Positions 26,667 through 35,958 of a stretch of DNA of 64,000 nt are shown here, in pieces. The stretch is from contig CAWBCI010000060.1 of assembly GCA_963787195.1 (NCBI GenBank), positions 146,206 to 210,205 on the forward strand. The letters are read 5' to 3'. A model generated the notes under the pieces. It did no database searches and was not told where the DNA came from. It saw nothing but the letters and a program-made list of their open reading frames with translations. This DNA comes from CAWBCI01 sp963787195. GTDB lineage: Bacteria > Bacteroidota > Bacteroidia > Bacteroidales > JAGOPY01. Positions within the stretch are counted from its first letter, which is position 1. The number at the start of each line of letters is the position of its first letter. Made by a program: the position numbers and the translations under genes.

Positions 26667-28502
26667 ATGGCACTATCATCAAAAGTCAATATTGAAATAG
26701 ACGGTGAAAAACTCAAAGATTTCCTGAACCTGAACATACATCAAAGTATATACGGACTTCACCAGTTTGAAGTAGTATGCCGTCTGAATACTTTCGAGGA
26801 AGAGGATACCTTTGTAATGGATAAATCCAAAAAATTTATTGGTTCGAGCATTGCTATTTCAATAGAATCAAATAAACCCGGAAGTAACAGCACGGAGCAG
26901 GCATTATTTTTTAAGGGCATGATCACTTCTGTCAAGGCCTCTAAATCAGATCTCTCCAATTCTGATCAGATTGTGCTTTCAGGCTGTAGTCCTGACATTT
27001 TGTTGCATGATAATCCGGGTAGTAAGTCCTATGACAACAAAAACCTCAAACAAATATTGGATGATGTTCTGAAACCATATCCTAAGGACGTACTGAAAAC
27101 CAAAATCAACCCAAATACCAGTTCACAATTTCTTTATACCGTGCAGTATGATGAATCCCGTTATGATTTTATCCGCCGCCTGGCTGAAAGGTATGGTGAA
27201 TGGTTCTTTTATTCAGGGACGGAACTTATTTTCGGCGCTTTGCCGGATAATAAACTTAGCCTGGTGCTCGGTAAGGACCTTACAGATTTCGATTTCTCCT
27301 TAAATATGAAGCCCCTGAAATATGAGTTTGTAACTTATGATTACATGAATGCTAAAAATGTATCAACAGTTACATCTTCTTCCACGGGAAAAGACCATCT
27401 CAATCAGCCCGGAAAATATGCTTATGATGAATCTGCGAAAAAATATAACCAGAAATCAATACTGCTGAACAGTCATCTGAATGTTCAGAATGATTCCTAT
27501 ACAAGTGAATCCAAAAATACGGTGGATCTTCAGGGAGGTGGCCTGGCCCTTGGCATGATACAGGCTAAAGGTTCCAGCACCAATCCCTTTCTGAAAGTCG
27601 GAACCAAAGCTGCAATAAAAGCAATTAAAACAGATAATTCAGGAAAGGTGGATTACGGGGAATATATTATTACAAGTATCACGCACAATTGTGATAACCT
27701 GATGAATTATCAGAATCATTTTTCAGGGACTCCCTCCTCCGCAAAAGTCCCGGAGTATACTAATCCTCTTGCCTATCCAAAGACCAATGCCCAGAGTGCT
27801 GTTATTAAAGATAATAATGATCCCGAAAAGATAGGCCGGGTGAAGGTCACATTTCCATGGCAGGGGAATGAGGAAAGTCCGTGGGTCAGAGTTTCAACAC
27901 CTCATGCAGGAGACAAGAAAGGATTTTATTTCATCCCCGAAATCGGGGAAGAAGTGCTCGTAGGATTTGAAGACGGAGATGCCGAGCGGCCTTATGTGAT
28001 AGGAAGTATGTTTAATGGTAAGGAAAAACCGGATCCTGCCCTGGTCAATTCCAGCAATGAAATCAAATATATACGGACAGTTGGTGGAAATACGATTGAG
28101 ATAACTGATACTGATGGCAAAGAAGAAATCAGCATCTATCAGAAAAATGATAAAAACGGTAGAAATCATATTACACTTACCTCAGCTGGTAGCTCCAGCG
28201 GGGATAATTTGAGGATTTTCACAGCAGGAGACTTGATTATTGAGGCCAAATCCATAAAAATAAATGCACAGCAGGACATCAATTTGTCAGCTGATGGAGG
28301 AAAACTGGATATGAAAGCGGGAACAGATGTTAAGCTCGAAGGATCCTCTTCCGTATCAGTCAAGGCTAATGCCGACCTTAAAATGGAAGGACTCAATGTT
28401 TCAAACAAAGCCCAGGTAGAACTTAAAAATGAGGGAGCCACAGTATCGGTTTCCGGATCGGCAATGACCGAGATAAAAGGTGCCATGGTAAAAATTAATT
28501 AA
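26667..28502 (+). CDS. vgrG: Type VI secretion spike protein VgrG (TssI)
   Basis: The 611-residue protein has the gp27-like N-terminal domain (YDESRYDFIRRLAERYGEWF), the gp5-like OB fold (IKDNNDPEKIGRVKVTFPWQ, then ESPWVRVSTPHAGDKKGFYF and the highly conserved PEIGEEVLVGFEDGDAERPYV), and a C-terminal beta-helix spike with repeated KLEGSSSVSVKAN-type strands. It ends MVKIN without any extra enzymatic domain, so it is a structural spike and not an evolved VgrG. A PAAR protein follows after 13 bases to sharpen the tip. Confidence 0.95.
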   Translation: MALSSKVNIEIDGEKLKDFLNLNIHQSIYGLHQFEVVCRLNTFEEEDTFVMDKSKKFIGSSIAISIESNKPGSNSTEQALFFKGMITSVKASKSDLSNSDQIVLSGCSPDILLHDNPGSKSYDNKNLKQILDDVLKPYPKDVLKTKINPNTSSQFLYTVQYDESRYDFIRRLAERYGEWFFYSGTELIFGALPDNKLSLVLGKDLTDFDFSLNMKPLKYEFVTYDYMNAKNVSTVTSSSTGKDHLNQPGKYAYDESAKKYNQKSILLNSHLNVQNDSYTSESKNTVDLQGGGLALGMIQAKGSSTNPFLKVGTKAAIKAIKTDNSGKVDYGEYIITSITHNCDNLMNYQNHFSGTPSSAKVPEYTNPLAYPKTNAQSAVIKDNNDPEKIGRVKVTFPWQGNEESPWVRVSTPHAGDKKGFYFIPEIGEEVLVGFEDGDAERPYVIGSMFNGKEKPDPALVNSSNEIKYIRTVGGNTIEITDTDGKEEISIYQKNDKNGRNHITLTSAGSSSGDNLRIFTAGDLIIEAKSIKINAQQDINLSADGGKLDMKAGTDVKLEGSSSVSVKANADLKMEGLNVSNKAQVELKNEGATVSVSGSAMTEIKGAMVKIN

Positions 28503-28515
28503 AACACTATAAATT

Positions 28516-28818
28516 ATGGGACAACCGGCAGCAACAGTAGGAAACATGCATGTTTGCCCGATGCAGACACCAGGAGTTCCTCCCATTCCGCATGTGGGCG
28601 GCCCAATAACCGGGCCCGGATGCCCAACCGTCCTGATCGGAAATATGCCTGCAGCCTGTGTTGGCGATATGGCGACCTGTGTGGGACCTCCGGATTCTAT
28701 CGTGAAAGGTTCTGCAACAGTGATGATTGGCGGAAAACCCGCGGCACGCATGGGCGACTCGACAGCCCATGGCGGAACCATCGTGATTGGCGTGCCTAAT
28801 GTACTTATAGGCGGATAA
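28516..28818 (+). CDS. PAAR-domain spike tip protein
   Basis: The 100-residue product is a stand-alone PAAR protein: MGQPAATVGNMHVCPMQTPG, then GGPITGPGCPTVLIGN, and SATVMIGGKPAARMGDST with the PAAR motif itself. The conserved histidine and cysteines that bind zinc (HVCPM, GPGCPT) are present. It caps the VgrG spike. No effector extension is present. It is convergent with tssF, with 21 bases between the stops. Confidence 0.95.
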   Translation: MGQPAATVGNMHVCPMQTPGVPPIPHVGGPITGPGCPTVLIGNMPAACVGDMATCVGPPDSIVKGSATVMIGGKPAARMGDSTAHGGTIVIGVPNVLIGG

Positions 28819-28839
28819 TTAAAGTTTTGTTGTTTTGTC

Positions 28840-30696
28840 TTACTTCAGGAATACCCTGTAAGGAATTATATTGGCGGATTGATCTTCCAGCTTAACCTTT
28901 AGATCTTCTATCATAAATTTTAGTTCTTCATCTGTAAGGGTGGAAGTCCTTTTGGAAATTGTAATGCTTACATCTATCGTTCTCACAAAGCCACTGCTTA
29001 TCGAAGCACTGCGGCTAATCCCTTTCGACACCTCAACCTTCTCCAGAATTTTACCAAAATGCTCATAGCACAAAGCTTTCACATCTTCAGGTGTAACTAT
29101 TCTGCCTTTGGTCAGCAAAGCTTTACGATAAGCATTCAGGCGGTCATCAGTGTCCATTTTCTCCCTCCCACCTACTGTCTGCAACATCAATAATACACTT
29201 TCCTGTTTTATATCGCTGCCTTCATAAACAAATAGCTTATTTCCAGCCTTGATCTTATTTCCGAAACTTCCGTTCGTAGACCAGAATTCCACAAAAACAA
29301 TCTCATCCTGAGGGGCTGCTTTTAACATCAGGTAGGACATATTTTCCTTGGAAACATTGCTGTCGGTCAATCGTTGTTCAAGCCGGGCAATAGTCTGGTT
29401 AAGTTCACGTAAGTTTGAAGAGATCATGTCGGTGCCCAGGACAGAAAATGCAGCGCTTTCATCCCGCAACAACTCCAGCAGGTAATTCAGCATTTCCCTG
29501 GCATTCCTGGAATCAAAACGGCTAATGCCTCCCTGCCTTAGCAGGTAACTTCCCTTTTCAATATCTTCCAGGCTGCTGAAGGATTTCATAGTATAAAGCT
29601 TCCCGCTGGAATTGCTCACTTTCTTCATATCAAAAAATGAGTCTTCCGTTTCGAGTGGAATAATATTTATATTATCGCGTGAAGTCTGGGTAAATTCGTT
29701 CTTTTTCCGGTTTAAGACAGGAAAGCAATTCAGTGAACAAAAAACATCCTCCAAAATTTCAGGCGGTATGGGTTGGGTGAATTGAACTTCTATCCAGAAA
29801 AGATTGGGTGGTAAATTTCCCAGGTCCTTTGAATCGAATACAGTGTTAAAAGCTTCCGGATAAGGGGAGCCCCATTCATATTCATCCAGTTTAAAATTAC
29901 CCGGTTCAAAACTAATAAAGTGATTTCTGTAGAAAAGCTGTATGTGCCGGCTGACTTTTGCTGTTATATTAACCTCTTGATTAACAAGATCATCCAAATC
30001 CTTCCGGAATGCCTGTATACCTCCTGTAAAGCCTTGATATGGCATAACAGATTTGCCATTCAGGTACCATTTGGCCCTGTTCAGAGAATGATAGAAAGTT
30101 TCTTCATGAAGTTCGCTTTTGATATTGAAATAGATACTCATCCCCTCAAGGGATTCTATATTGCTATCCATACTGATTCCCATCCATATTGACGATTGTG
30201 GCAGTCTCCTTGACTGTTCTGCCTGCATCAGCATCTCTTTAAAACCTTCGTCCTGCATTTCGAAAATCTTAGTCCCGGTTGCAAAATAATCGATCCGGGC
30301 ATTAAAGAGTTTATAGTTTCCGGCAGGACTGAAGAAGATGGTTTTTTCCTCCGATTTGGAAGGGTCGTTCGGGTTTTTAAGTTTTTTATAAAGGTAGAAT
30401 TGAAATTCAGGATAAATTTCAAAAACGGGCTGTACCGGCTGGGCTCTCAGGATGGAATGGGAAGGCATAGGCCCGGTAACGGGTTCCGGAGTGAGCAATT
30501 CAACCAGTTTTTCAACGATCCTGGAATCCGAATCATTTATATCGCCTGAAAGTTTGTCGAGTTCAGATGCTAAAGCTCCGATAATCATCCCGACTATCGG
30601 ATCGAATGAATTCTCTGATTCAGTATCCACAAAGCCCCACAAACGAGAGGCATTTTTTATCATTCTGGCCCTAATCTTTTCTTTACTTTCTTTCAT
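28840..30696 (-). CDS. tssF: Type VI secretion baseplate protein TssF
   Basis: The baseplate protein of 618 residues starts at the ATG at 30696 (MKESKEKIRARMIKNASRLW); a TTG nine bases upstream is in frame but less likely. Typical TssF segments are VEKLVELLTPEPVTGPMPSHS near residue 70-95, SHSILRAQPVQPVFEI, a long middle part and the late segment GRIVTPEDVKALCYEHFG. TssF forms the wedge of the baseplate with TssG, TssE and TssK in the cytoplasm at the inner membrane. Last gene of the minus-strand arm, 45 bases from tssE. Confidence 0.9.
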   Translation of the reverse strand: MKESKEKIRARMIKNASRLWGFVDTESENSFDPIVGMIIGALASELDKLSGDINDSDSRIVEKLVELLTPEPVTGPMPSHSILRAQPVQPVFEIYPEFQFYLYKKLKNPNDPSKSEEKTIFFSPAGNYKLFNARIDYFATGTKIFEMQDEGFKEMLMQAEQSRRLPQSSIWMGISMDSNIESLEGMSIYFNIKSELHEETFYHSLNRAKWYLNGKSVMPYQGFTGGIQAFRKDLDDLVNQEVNITAKVSRHIQLFYRNHFISFEPGNFKLDEYEWGSPYPEAFNTVFDSKDLGNLPPNLFWIEVQFTQPIPPEILEDVFCSLNCFPVLNRKKNEFTQTSRDNINIIPLETEDSFFDMKKVSNSSGKLYTMKSFSSLEDIEKGSYLLRQGGISRFDSRNAREMLNYLLELLRDESAAFSVLGTDMISSNLRELNQTIARLEQRLTDSNVSKENMSYLMLKAAPQDEIVFVEFWSTNGSFGNKIKAGNKLFVYEGSDIKQESVLLMLQTVGGREKMDTDDRLNAYRKALLTKGRIVTPEDVKALCYEHFGKILEKVEVSKGISRSASISSGFVRTIDVSITISKRTSTLTDEELKFMIEDLKVKLEDQSANIIPYRVFLK

Positions 30697-30741
30697 AATC
30701 AGCAACAGGATAGGATGAATAGTTTAAAAAATGTTCAGGAT

Positions 30742-31170
30742 TTAGTAATATGACAGGGGGCCGATAAAGAAATGTTCAGAATGTTGAAAACTCTCATTGG
30801 TCCTTTTAATATTGCCCTTTACAGCAAGGGCAATCCGTATCTTGGCCCGACGGTTATCAAGGCGCATTTCTACCTGCTCCAGCTGAATATCTACCCGAAT
30901 ATCGGAAATCCTTTCCTCATGAGTTTCAATAGTATTTTTAATGGATTTTATTAATTCTTCCCTGAATTTCTGCGAATTGGTAATATTTTCAAAGTCATGT
31001 TCCCAAATCTCGCAACCGAAGGTCTCATCATATTTACATTCCCCGAAACGGGTAATGGCAATGAGATGAATCAACCTTGCAATTGATTCACTCATGGATA
31101 TCTTTTGTGACTCTTTTTTGTCAGTCAACTCATTGAAATGCAAAGGAATATTATAATATTGAAAACTCAC
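30742..31170 (-). CDS. tssE: Type VI secretion baseplate protein TssE (gp25-like)
   Basis: The 142-residue protein is a gp25-like lysozyme-family baseplate subunit without lysozyme function: SIARLIHLIAITRFGECKYD, FGCEIWEHDFEN and the conserved strand region RRAKIRIALAVKGN. It links baseplate and sheath. Length is normal. It sits between tssO and tssF on the same strand. Confidence 0.9.
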   Translation of the reverse strand: MSFQYYNIPLHFNELTDKKESQKISMSESIARLIHLIAITRFGECKYDETFGCEIWEHDFENITNSQKFREELIKSIKNTIETHEERISDIRVDIQLEQVEMRLDNRRAKIRIALAVKGNIKRTNESFQHSEHFFIGPLSYY

Positions 31171-31199
31171 TTTTTTCGGGCTTTAGGATTACGCTGATC

Positions 31200-31754
31200 T
31201 TAATGTTCCAGGGAATCTTTCGGTTTTTTGGAACCGCCTCCGGATGCCAGTGCCTCCTTCAGATCTTTTCCACATTTATCCAGCTCTTTATTAGATTTAT
31301 CGAGGTCCTGCTGGGCTTCCGCAAGTTGATCCTTAAGTTTCTGCACTTCATCTGTGGAACTGAGAGATGAATTGCGGGATTTTTTCAATTCCAGGTACGA
31401 GTTTATGATATTCATGTACATGTGGTTCGTCCAGCTTGTATCACTCGCGATGGATTTCTCCATATTACTCAGCAGGAAGCCCAGGTCGGCATTAAGTTTA
31501 TCAACATCTATACCGGGCTTACTATAACGGTCGAGCATACTTCTGGCCGAATCCATCTGTACGCTGAAGGTTTCTTTTTGAAATTTTAATTGTCCTTCCA
31601 AACTGTTATAATCCTTGGTAATAATCGTTTGTTGCTTTTCAGGCAGGCGGATCAGAAAGTAAAATGGGATGAGTACAATTAAAATTCCGAAAATGAATAG
31701 AATTAAAAATTTGATGAATGTTCCGGACCTCTCTTTTTTATTCAATGGTTCCAT
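31200..31754 (-). CDS. tssO: Bacteroidota type VI secretion membrane protein TssO-like
   Basis: The 184-residue product has a short cytoplasmic N-terminus (MEPLNKKERSGTFIKF), one transmembrane helix (FLILFIFGILIVLIPFYFLI) and a long periplasmic coiled coil (DEVQKLKDQLAEAQQDLDKS). This topology and its place between tssK and tssE match TssO, one of the proteins that replace the TssJLM membrane complex in Bacteroidota type VI systems. The sequence itself is not very diagnostic, so context carries much of the call. Confidence 0.8.
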   Translation of the reverse strand: MEPLNKKERSGTFIKFLILFIFGILIVLIPFYFLIRLPEKQQTIITKDYNSLEGQLKFQKETFSVQMDSARSMLDRYSKPGIDVDKLNADLGFLLSNMEKSIASDTSWTNHMYMNIINSYLELKKSRNSSLSSTDEVQKLKDQLAEAQQDLDKSNKELDKCGKDLKEALASGGGSKKPKDSLEH

Positions 31755-31774
31755 ATAAAATTTTTTAGGTGTGA

Positions 31775-32914
31775 TTAATCAGCCAGAAAACTTTTTTTAA
31801 CAGTTTGTTCTTTAACAAATATACTCGTATCCTTTTTCTTTCCAATATATTCCAGGGTGCTTAGTTTAGAGAAGAGGGCAGAAATCACTTCCGCAAAATT
31901 CGCCATTATATCAAGTGACTCAGAAATATTGTTATGGTCATACTGGAAATTGATAGTATTTATCAGGATTTTTTCAAAATCCCCCTGGTTCAGGCTACAC
32001 CATTCAGTAAAATAATTCAGCAATTCCTCTTTTGCTTTGCCAGATTGGGTATCTATTGAATTTCTCAATACCCTGGCACAGCGGCCTACCATTTCAAACA
32101 TGAAAACAGGAGGCTGGACCGGAATTTTCCATCTGAATTCCAGGATATTATCGCTTAGAAAATGCATCAGGTTAACATTGATAGAAGAAACTGATTTAGC
32201 AAGGTCGTTGGATTGATCCTTGTCTTTTATCTTTTTCAATATACCTACAACATCCAATTCCAGCTGGCTGAAGAATTTGTCGAATTCTGTATGGGCGGCG
32301 ATCAGCCGGGGGTGGCTTAGAACGCTGGATGATGGAGGAATATATTCCTTAATCAGTTCAGGTTGATTTTCATTCATTCTTACCTTCCCGATAATCACAT
32401 AGTAATTACCCAAATTGCTTTTCAGAAACTGGGATTCAGCAATCAGATGGACTTTATACTCAGGAATGGCATAAGGAAACCTGGGCGGATCTTCAGAAGG
32501 GTCGGCATTCCCAACTGCAATTCGCTTAAAGGGATTGACCGATAAAGCCACCAGCAGGTCATCTTGTTTGATTGCATTGATTTCAAAACTGGTTTCCGGA
32601 AAAAGCAGGGAAAAATCGCTGTTCTCCTGTTCATTTTCATTTATATCTATCCTGGCGCCCCCGGGAGTAACTGCCCTGCATTCAAATATCTTTGCCCGCA
32701 GGCTCTGCTGATTATCCAGACTGAGTACTATCTTAACCGGGCTGCTTTTACCGTAATAAGGCGGAAGCAATCCAAAATTAAATTTGTTGACATTAATACT
32801 GATAGCATCTTTAATCAGGTCGCTGACTGAATTGTCGAGTTCAATGAAGTGATCTTTATTGATTTTCATTCCATCAATCCAGTTCACTTTGAAATATTTT
32901 ATCGGATCATGCAT
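31775..32914 (-). CDS. tssK: Type VI secretion baseplate-to-membrane connector TssK
   Basis: The 379-residue protein matches the TssK/VasE family in its Bacteroidota form: KYFKVNWIDGMKINKDHFIE at the start, FGLLPPYYGKSSPVKIVLS in the N-terminal shoulder domain, then the helical stalk and a C-terminal head of about 100 residues. TssK trimers connect the baseplate to the membrane complex. It is 20 bases from tssO and 12 bases from tssN, as in one operon. Confidence 0.88.
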   Translation of the reverse strand: MHDPIKYFKVNWIDGMKINKDHFIELDNSVSDLIKDAISINVNKFNFGLLPPYYGKSSPVKIVLSLDNQQSLRAKIFECRAVTPGGARIDINENEQENSDFSLLFPETSFEINAIKQDDLLVALSVNPFKRIAVGNADPSEDPPRFPYAIPEYKVHLIAESQFLKSNLGNYYVIIGKVRMNENQPELIKEYIPPSSSVLSHPRLIAAHTEFDKFFSQLELDVVGILKKIKDKDQSNDLAKSVSSINVNLMHFLSDNILEFRWKIPVQPPVFMFEMVGRCARVLRNSIDTQSGKAKEELLNYFTEWCSLNQGDFEKILINTINFQYDHNNISESLDIMANFAEVISALFSKLSTLEYIGKKKDTSIFVKEQTVKKSFLAD

Positions 32915-32926
32915 ATTATCTGTGGA

Positions 32927-33775
32927 TTAGGGTTCATTTACACGTTGACAAACTACTACACTGTTTTCCTTGATCTGGTTGGAAAGTATACTCTCATCAG
33001 GGTCGATAAACCTGGTTTTGTTAAACCATTTTGCTTTGTGGAAGAAAACCCAGGAGAAGGCCGATTTGTCAGGGCTTGCAACTTCAATCATTCCTTCGGG
33101 ATGCCTGTCATTATAATCATTTATGAAAAAATAGAACAATCTTCCGAACTGCATATCCCTTGGCGCTTTAGCTCTGAAATTGGTAATCCCTGGCTCATCA
33201 ACCCTTTTTTGAAATTCAAAACTTATTACTACCGGAATGGCCAGTTCGCTATCTGTTGGATCCAGGATTTTCTCCGTCAGGGGGTACTTCCATGTTTTAA
33301 ATATTTTTAAAGGAATTGCTAAATAATACTGGACTGAGCGGGTAAAAAGGAAGGGAACCATGAACCAGGTAACAGAACTGAGAAACAGATAATGAAAGTC
33401 CTTCATAGCTAACAGTACAAATGAAAGCAGGAGGAAAATAGAGCCAAAGGCAGCAATTAAAATGCTAAATAACAATTCCCACAAAAAGCCTGATTTATCA
33501 GCCCAGGGCAGCAAAGAGCGTGAGAAAGCCGAGTGGCAGATCCCTATTATCAGCATCAATGCCTGCAATACAATAAAGTATGTAAAAGGCTGCTTAACCA
33601 GTCCGAGATACCCGCTTAGACCAGCTATACCAAAACACAAAGCGGCAATTAACAGGTATATGATGTTTAATTTTTTAAAGGGCTTAGCTTCCCTGGCTTT
33701 GGCTGAAAACACTGTAAATATGACCAATGATAAAGCAAACAGGATGATAATCAATCGCAATAATTCAGTTTTCAT
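32927..33775 (-). CDS. tssN: Bacteroidota type VI secretion membrane protein TssN
   Basis: The 282-residue product has about five transmembrane helices in its first half (IIILFALSLVIFTVFSAK, IYLLIAALCFGIAGLSGYLG, YFIVLQALMLIIGICHSAF, LLFSILIAAFGSIFLLLSFV) and a soluble C-terminal domain starting ELAIPVVISFEFQKRVDE. This is the TssN layout, a signature component of the Bacteroidota type VI system thought to take the place of the TssL/TssM membrane proteins. Its position between tssG and tssK supports the call. Confidence 0.88.
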   Translation of the reverse strand: MKTELLRLIIILFALSLVIFTVFSAKAREAKPFKKLNIIYLLIAALCFGIAGLSGYLGLVKQPFTYFIVLQALMLIIGICHSAFSRSLLPWADKSGFLWELLFSILIAAFGSIFLLLSFVLLAMKDFHYLFLSSVTWFMVPFLFTRSVQYYLAIPLKIFKTWKYPLTEKILDPTDSELAIPVVISFEFQKRVDEPGITNFRAKAPRDMQFGRLFYFFINDYNDRHPEGMIEVASPDKSAFSWVFFHKAKWFNKTRFIDPDESILSNQIKENSVVVCQRVNEP

Positions 33776-33810
33776 TTCCTTGTTTGGATTTAGTTAATAT
33801 TTTTCAATAA

Positions 33811-34755
33811 TTATAATGCCGAATTGTAGCCAAGAAATGCCGGGCTTTTCTCATCAAGCTTAAAACTTTGTTTTTCTTTAGATAGTTCTATCCGGGTAAT
33901 TACATCAAGTTCCATCGGTACGAAATAATTATAAAACACTTTCAGGAATTTTGCGACCTGACCATTACCTAGATAATCATTGACAAGGGAATTTTTCAGA
34001 GGTCCAATCACAAATTCCATTACCGGCAATTGTTGCATACTATTCTCACCGCATACAAAATCCACCCCCAATGCTCCCGAACCAAGTGAAAATGTATCTT
34101 GCACATGTTGTAAACCTTCAAGAAGGGGTATTTGTTCATCCTTCAGCAAGCTACATGTCACTTTTTCATCAAGGATAATTTCCAGTATACTGGCTGTTAA
34201 CTGAATATTGCCAACAATCCGGCTGGAAAAATGCAACAATACCAGCAATCTGGATGTATATTTTTTTGGTAATGAGCGGTCGATGTTCCAGAATTGAGGG
34301 AAGGATTCGTCGAAGAAATTTTTTTCCAGCTGATGTAAAAGCTTACGTTCGGCCAACTCCAACTGGACCTTTTGAGCGAATATTTCATTTTCAAAGGGCA
34401 GAAAGAACTTCCGGGCTTCTCTTTCCTCTTCTCTTTGCTTCTTTGATTCCCGGGCCATTTCATGACCATTTTTCAGTGGTTCGACAGGCTGTTCATGAAA
34501 CAGCCCTTCCGGAAGGGCATCATAAACTCCATCACGTGTTACGTGAATGTCAATCACTTTCTGCCCGTTATTCAGTTCAAGCAGGCCGGCGCCTGAAATA
34601 TCCCTGGTATATCTTCTGCTGAATAAGCCTTCAAGGACCACCACTATATCATTGGGATTGACCCCGGCTTCGATGAGGTCGGCAATCACAACTTCAGCCC
34701 TGATATCAAACGGAAGATCATTCAAAGAAGCTGAAATATCTCTTAAATCCCTCAT
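33811..34755 (-). CDS. tssG: Type VI secretion baseplate protein TssG
   Basis: The 314-residue protein starts at the ATG at 34755 (MRDLRDISASLNDLPFDIRA). The further upstream GTG at 34779 lies inside the predicted -7 promoter box, so it cannot be the start if that promoter is used. Family features are NDLPFDIRAEVVIADLIEAG (first 40 residues) and the late segment FVIGPLKNSLVNDYLG. TssG is the baseplate core partner of TssF. First gene of the minus-strand arm, which runs tssG-N-K-O-E-F. Confidence 0.85.
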   Translation of the reverse strand: MRDLRDISASLNDLPFDIRAEVVIADLIEAGVNPNDIVVVLEGLFSRRYTRDISGAGLLELNNGQKVIDIHVTRDGVYDALPEGLFHEQPVEPLKNGHEMARESKKQREEEREARKFFLPFENEIFAQKVQLELAERKLLHQLEKNFFDESFPQFWNIDRSLPKKYTSRLLVLLHFSSRIVGNIQLTASILEIILDEKVTCSLLKDEQIPLLEGLQHVQDTFSLGSGALGVDFVCGENSMQQLPVMEFVIGPLKNSLVNDYLGNGQVAKFLKVFYNYFVPMELDVITRIELSKEKQSFKLDEKSPAFLGYNSAL

Positions 34756-34778
34756 AGCAATTGATTGACTTGTTATCA

Positions 34779-34786
34779 CAAAAATA
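34779..34786 (-). promoter_or_regulatory. Bacteroidota -7 promoter box for the minus-strand type VI arm
   Basis: The minus strand reads TATTTTTG, an exact TAnnTTTG match, 23 bases before the tssG ATG at 34755. It would drive tssG-N-K-O-E-F and rules out the upstream GTG as start. Confidence 0.5.
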
Positions 34787-35044
34787 ATGTAAAGACTTCA
34801 GATAAACAAACAAGCAAATTGCAAAGTTCAATATTAAAAAAGGATTTAAGCGATTTATTATCGGAAGATGCCCTAAAGATGCTTGAAAGTTTAAAAGATT
34901 TTTTATAAAGCTTTCTGATAGCGCAGTTTATACTTTATATCACAATATCCTTATGGATGAATGATATTAAGGAGATAATTCAAAAAAATCGGACTTAGAT
35001 CAATTTTGAAGTCTGAATGCTGAGAAAGATATTGAATACCCGGT
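34787..35044. other. Intergenic region with a short open frame
   Basis: No full gene. On plus, ending with the stop near 34908, a frame reads KLQSSILKKDLSDLLSEDA and LKMLESLKDFL, which looks like a short helical peptide, but no ATG precedes it. It may be chance in AT-rich DNA. Confidence 0.3.
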
Positions 35045-35773
35045 TTATTTGCCCCAGAGGTCATAGCCATACCAGGTACCTGTTTTACCAGATTCAGAAT
35101 GGGCTACGAAAATTAAACCATTAGCATAGGAAAGGGAATATCCAAAATCACCTTGAGAAAGAATGAAAGATCTAATAAAGCGGCCATCCAGATCATATGC
35201 ATAAACTGTTTTCTTGTCTGAATCCCAAGTATAAATATGATGTTTATCAACGGCAACAGCGACAGAACCTTTTATTTCCCTTTCACCACATTTGAGTCCG
35301 GATAAAGTTTTAACCAGTGATCCATCCGAAAATTTATAAACCGAAAGGGTGCCGTTTTCAAATGCATATATGTATTTACCTTTGTAGCCGATAGCTAATG
35401 AAGCCTGAATATTATTATAAAGCCCCGAATATAGGACTTCATAAGTTCCAACTTCTATATCAATAATCTTGTAGATTACTTTTTCAATGGTATTGACATA
35501 TAAGCTTTTGTCTTTACGATTATACATGATGCTTCTCATATCCAGTTTTATCGGATATGTAGCAACAGGTATACCTTGCAGATTGTAAACCGTAATCTTA
35601 CCATCTTCAGCAACTCCTCCGTTAGCCGTATAATAGTAAGAATCATCGGAACAAATATGCATATTATATGTTACCGGACTTTCATTAAAAACTATCACAG
35701 GACTTAATGCCTGCGACCTGATCTGACCGATGAGAAAAAGCACAAAGAATGTGATTAATAATCGGATTTTCAT
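35045..35773 (-). CDS. Exported beta-propeller-like protein
   Basis: The 242-residue product has a signal peptide (IRLLITFFVLFLIGQIRSQA). The mature part is a run of short beta-blades with repeated patterns such as DGKITVYNLQGIPVATYPIK, GTLSVYKFSDGSLVKTLSG and KTVYAYDLDGRFIRSFILS, as in NHL/quinoprotein-type propellers. No catalytic motif is visible. A -7 box lies 33 bases upstream. It sits next to the type VI locus but on its own promoter, so a link is only possible. Confidence 0.72.
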   Translation of the reverse strand: MKIRLLITFFVLFLIGQIRSQALSPVIVFNESPVTYNMHICSDDSYYYTANGGVAEDGKITVYNLQGIPVATYPIKLDMRSIMYNRKDKSLYVNTIEKVIYKIIDIEVGTYEVLYSGLYNNIQASLAIGYKGKYIYAFENGTLSVYKFSDGSLVKTLSGLKCGEREIKGSVAVAVDKHHIYTWDSDKKTVYAYDLDGRFIRSFILSQGDFGYSLSYANGLIFVAHSESGKTGTWYGYDLWGK

Positions 35774-35806
35774 CTGTCTTGGATTTTAGATTTCTGATTG
35801 AAAAAT

Positions 35807-35814
35807 CAAAAGTA
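35807..35814 (-). promoter_or_regulatory. Bacteroidota -7 promoter box for the propeller-like gene
   Basis: The minus strand reads TACTTTTG, an exact TAnnTTTG match, 33 bases upstream of the ATG at 35773. Confidence 0.4.
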
Positions 35815-35958
35815 CAAAAAATCCGTTTCCATTAAACAATCCTATGCATTGAAAATTATTAGCTAACTTTAGTTAAAGTAATTCCTGAATGAAATTCGGA
35901 GCAATATATATTCAAAAAGGAACAAAAGGATGCCCCGGATTATGTGCCAAAACTATCA

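Noticed and set aside
35045..35773. Propeller-like protein as a type VI component or effector
   Set aside because: It has a Sec signal peptide and its own promoter, so only proximity links it with the type VI genes.
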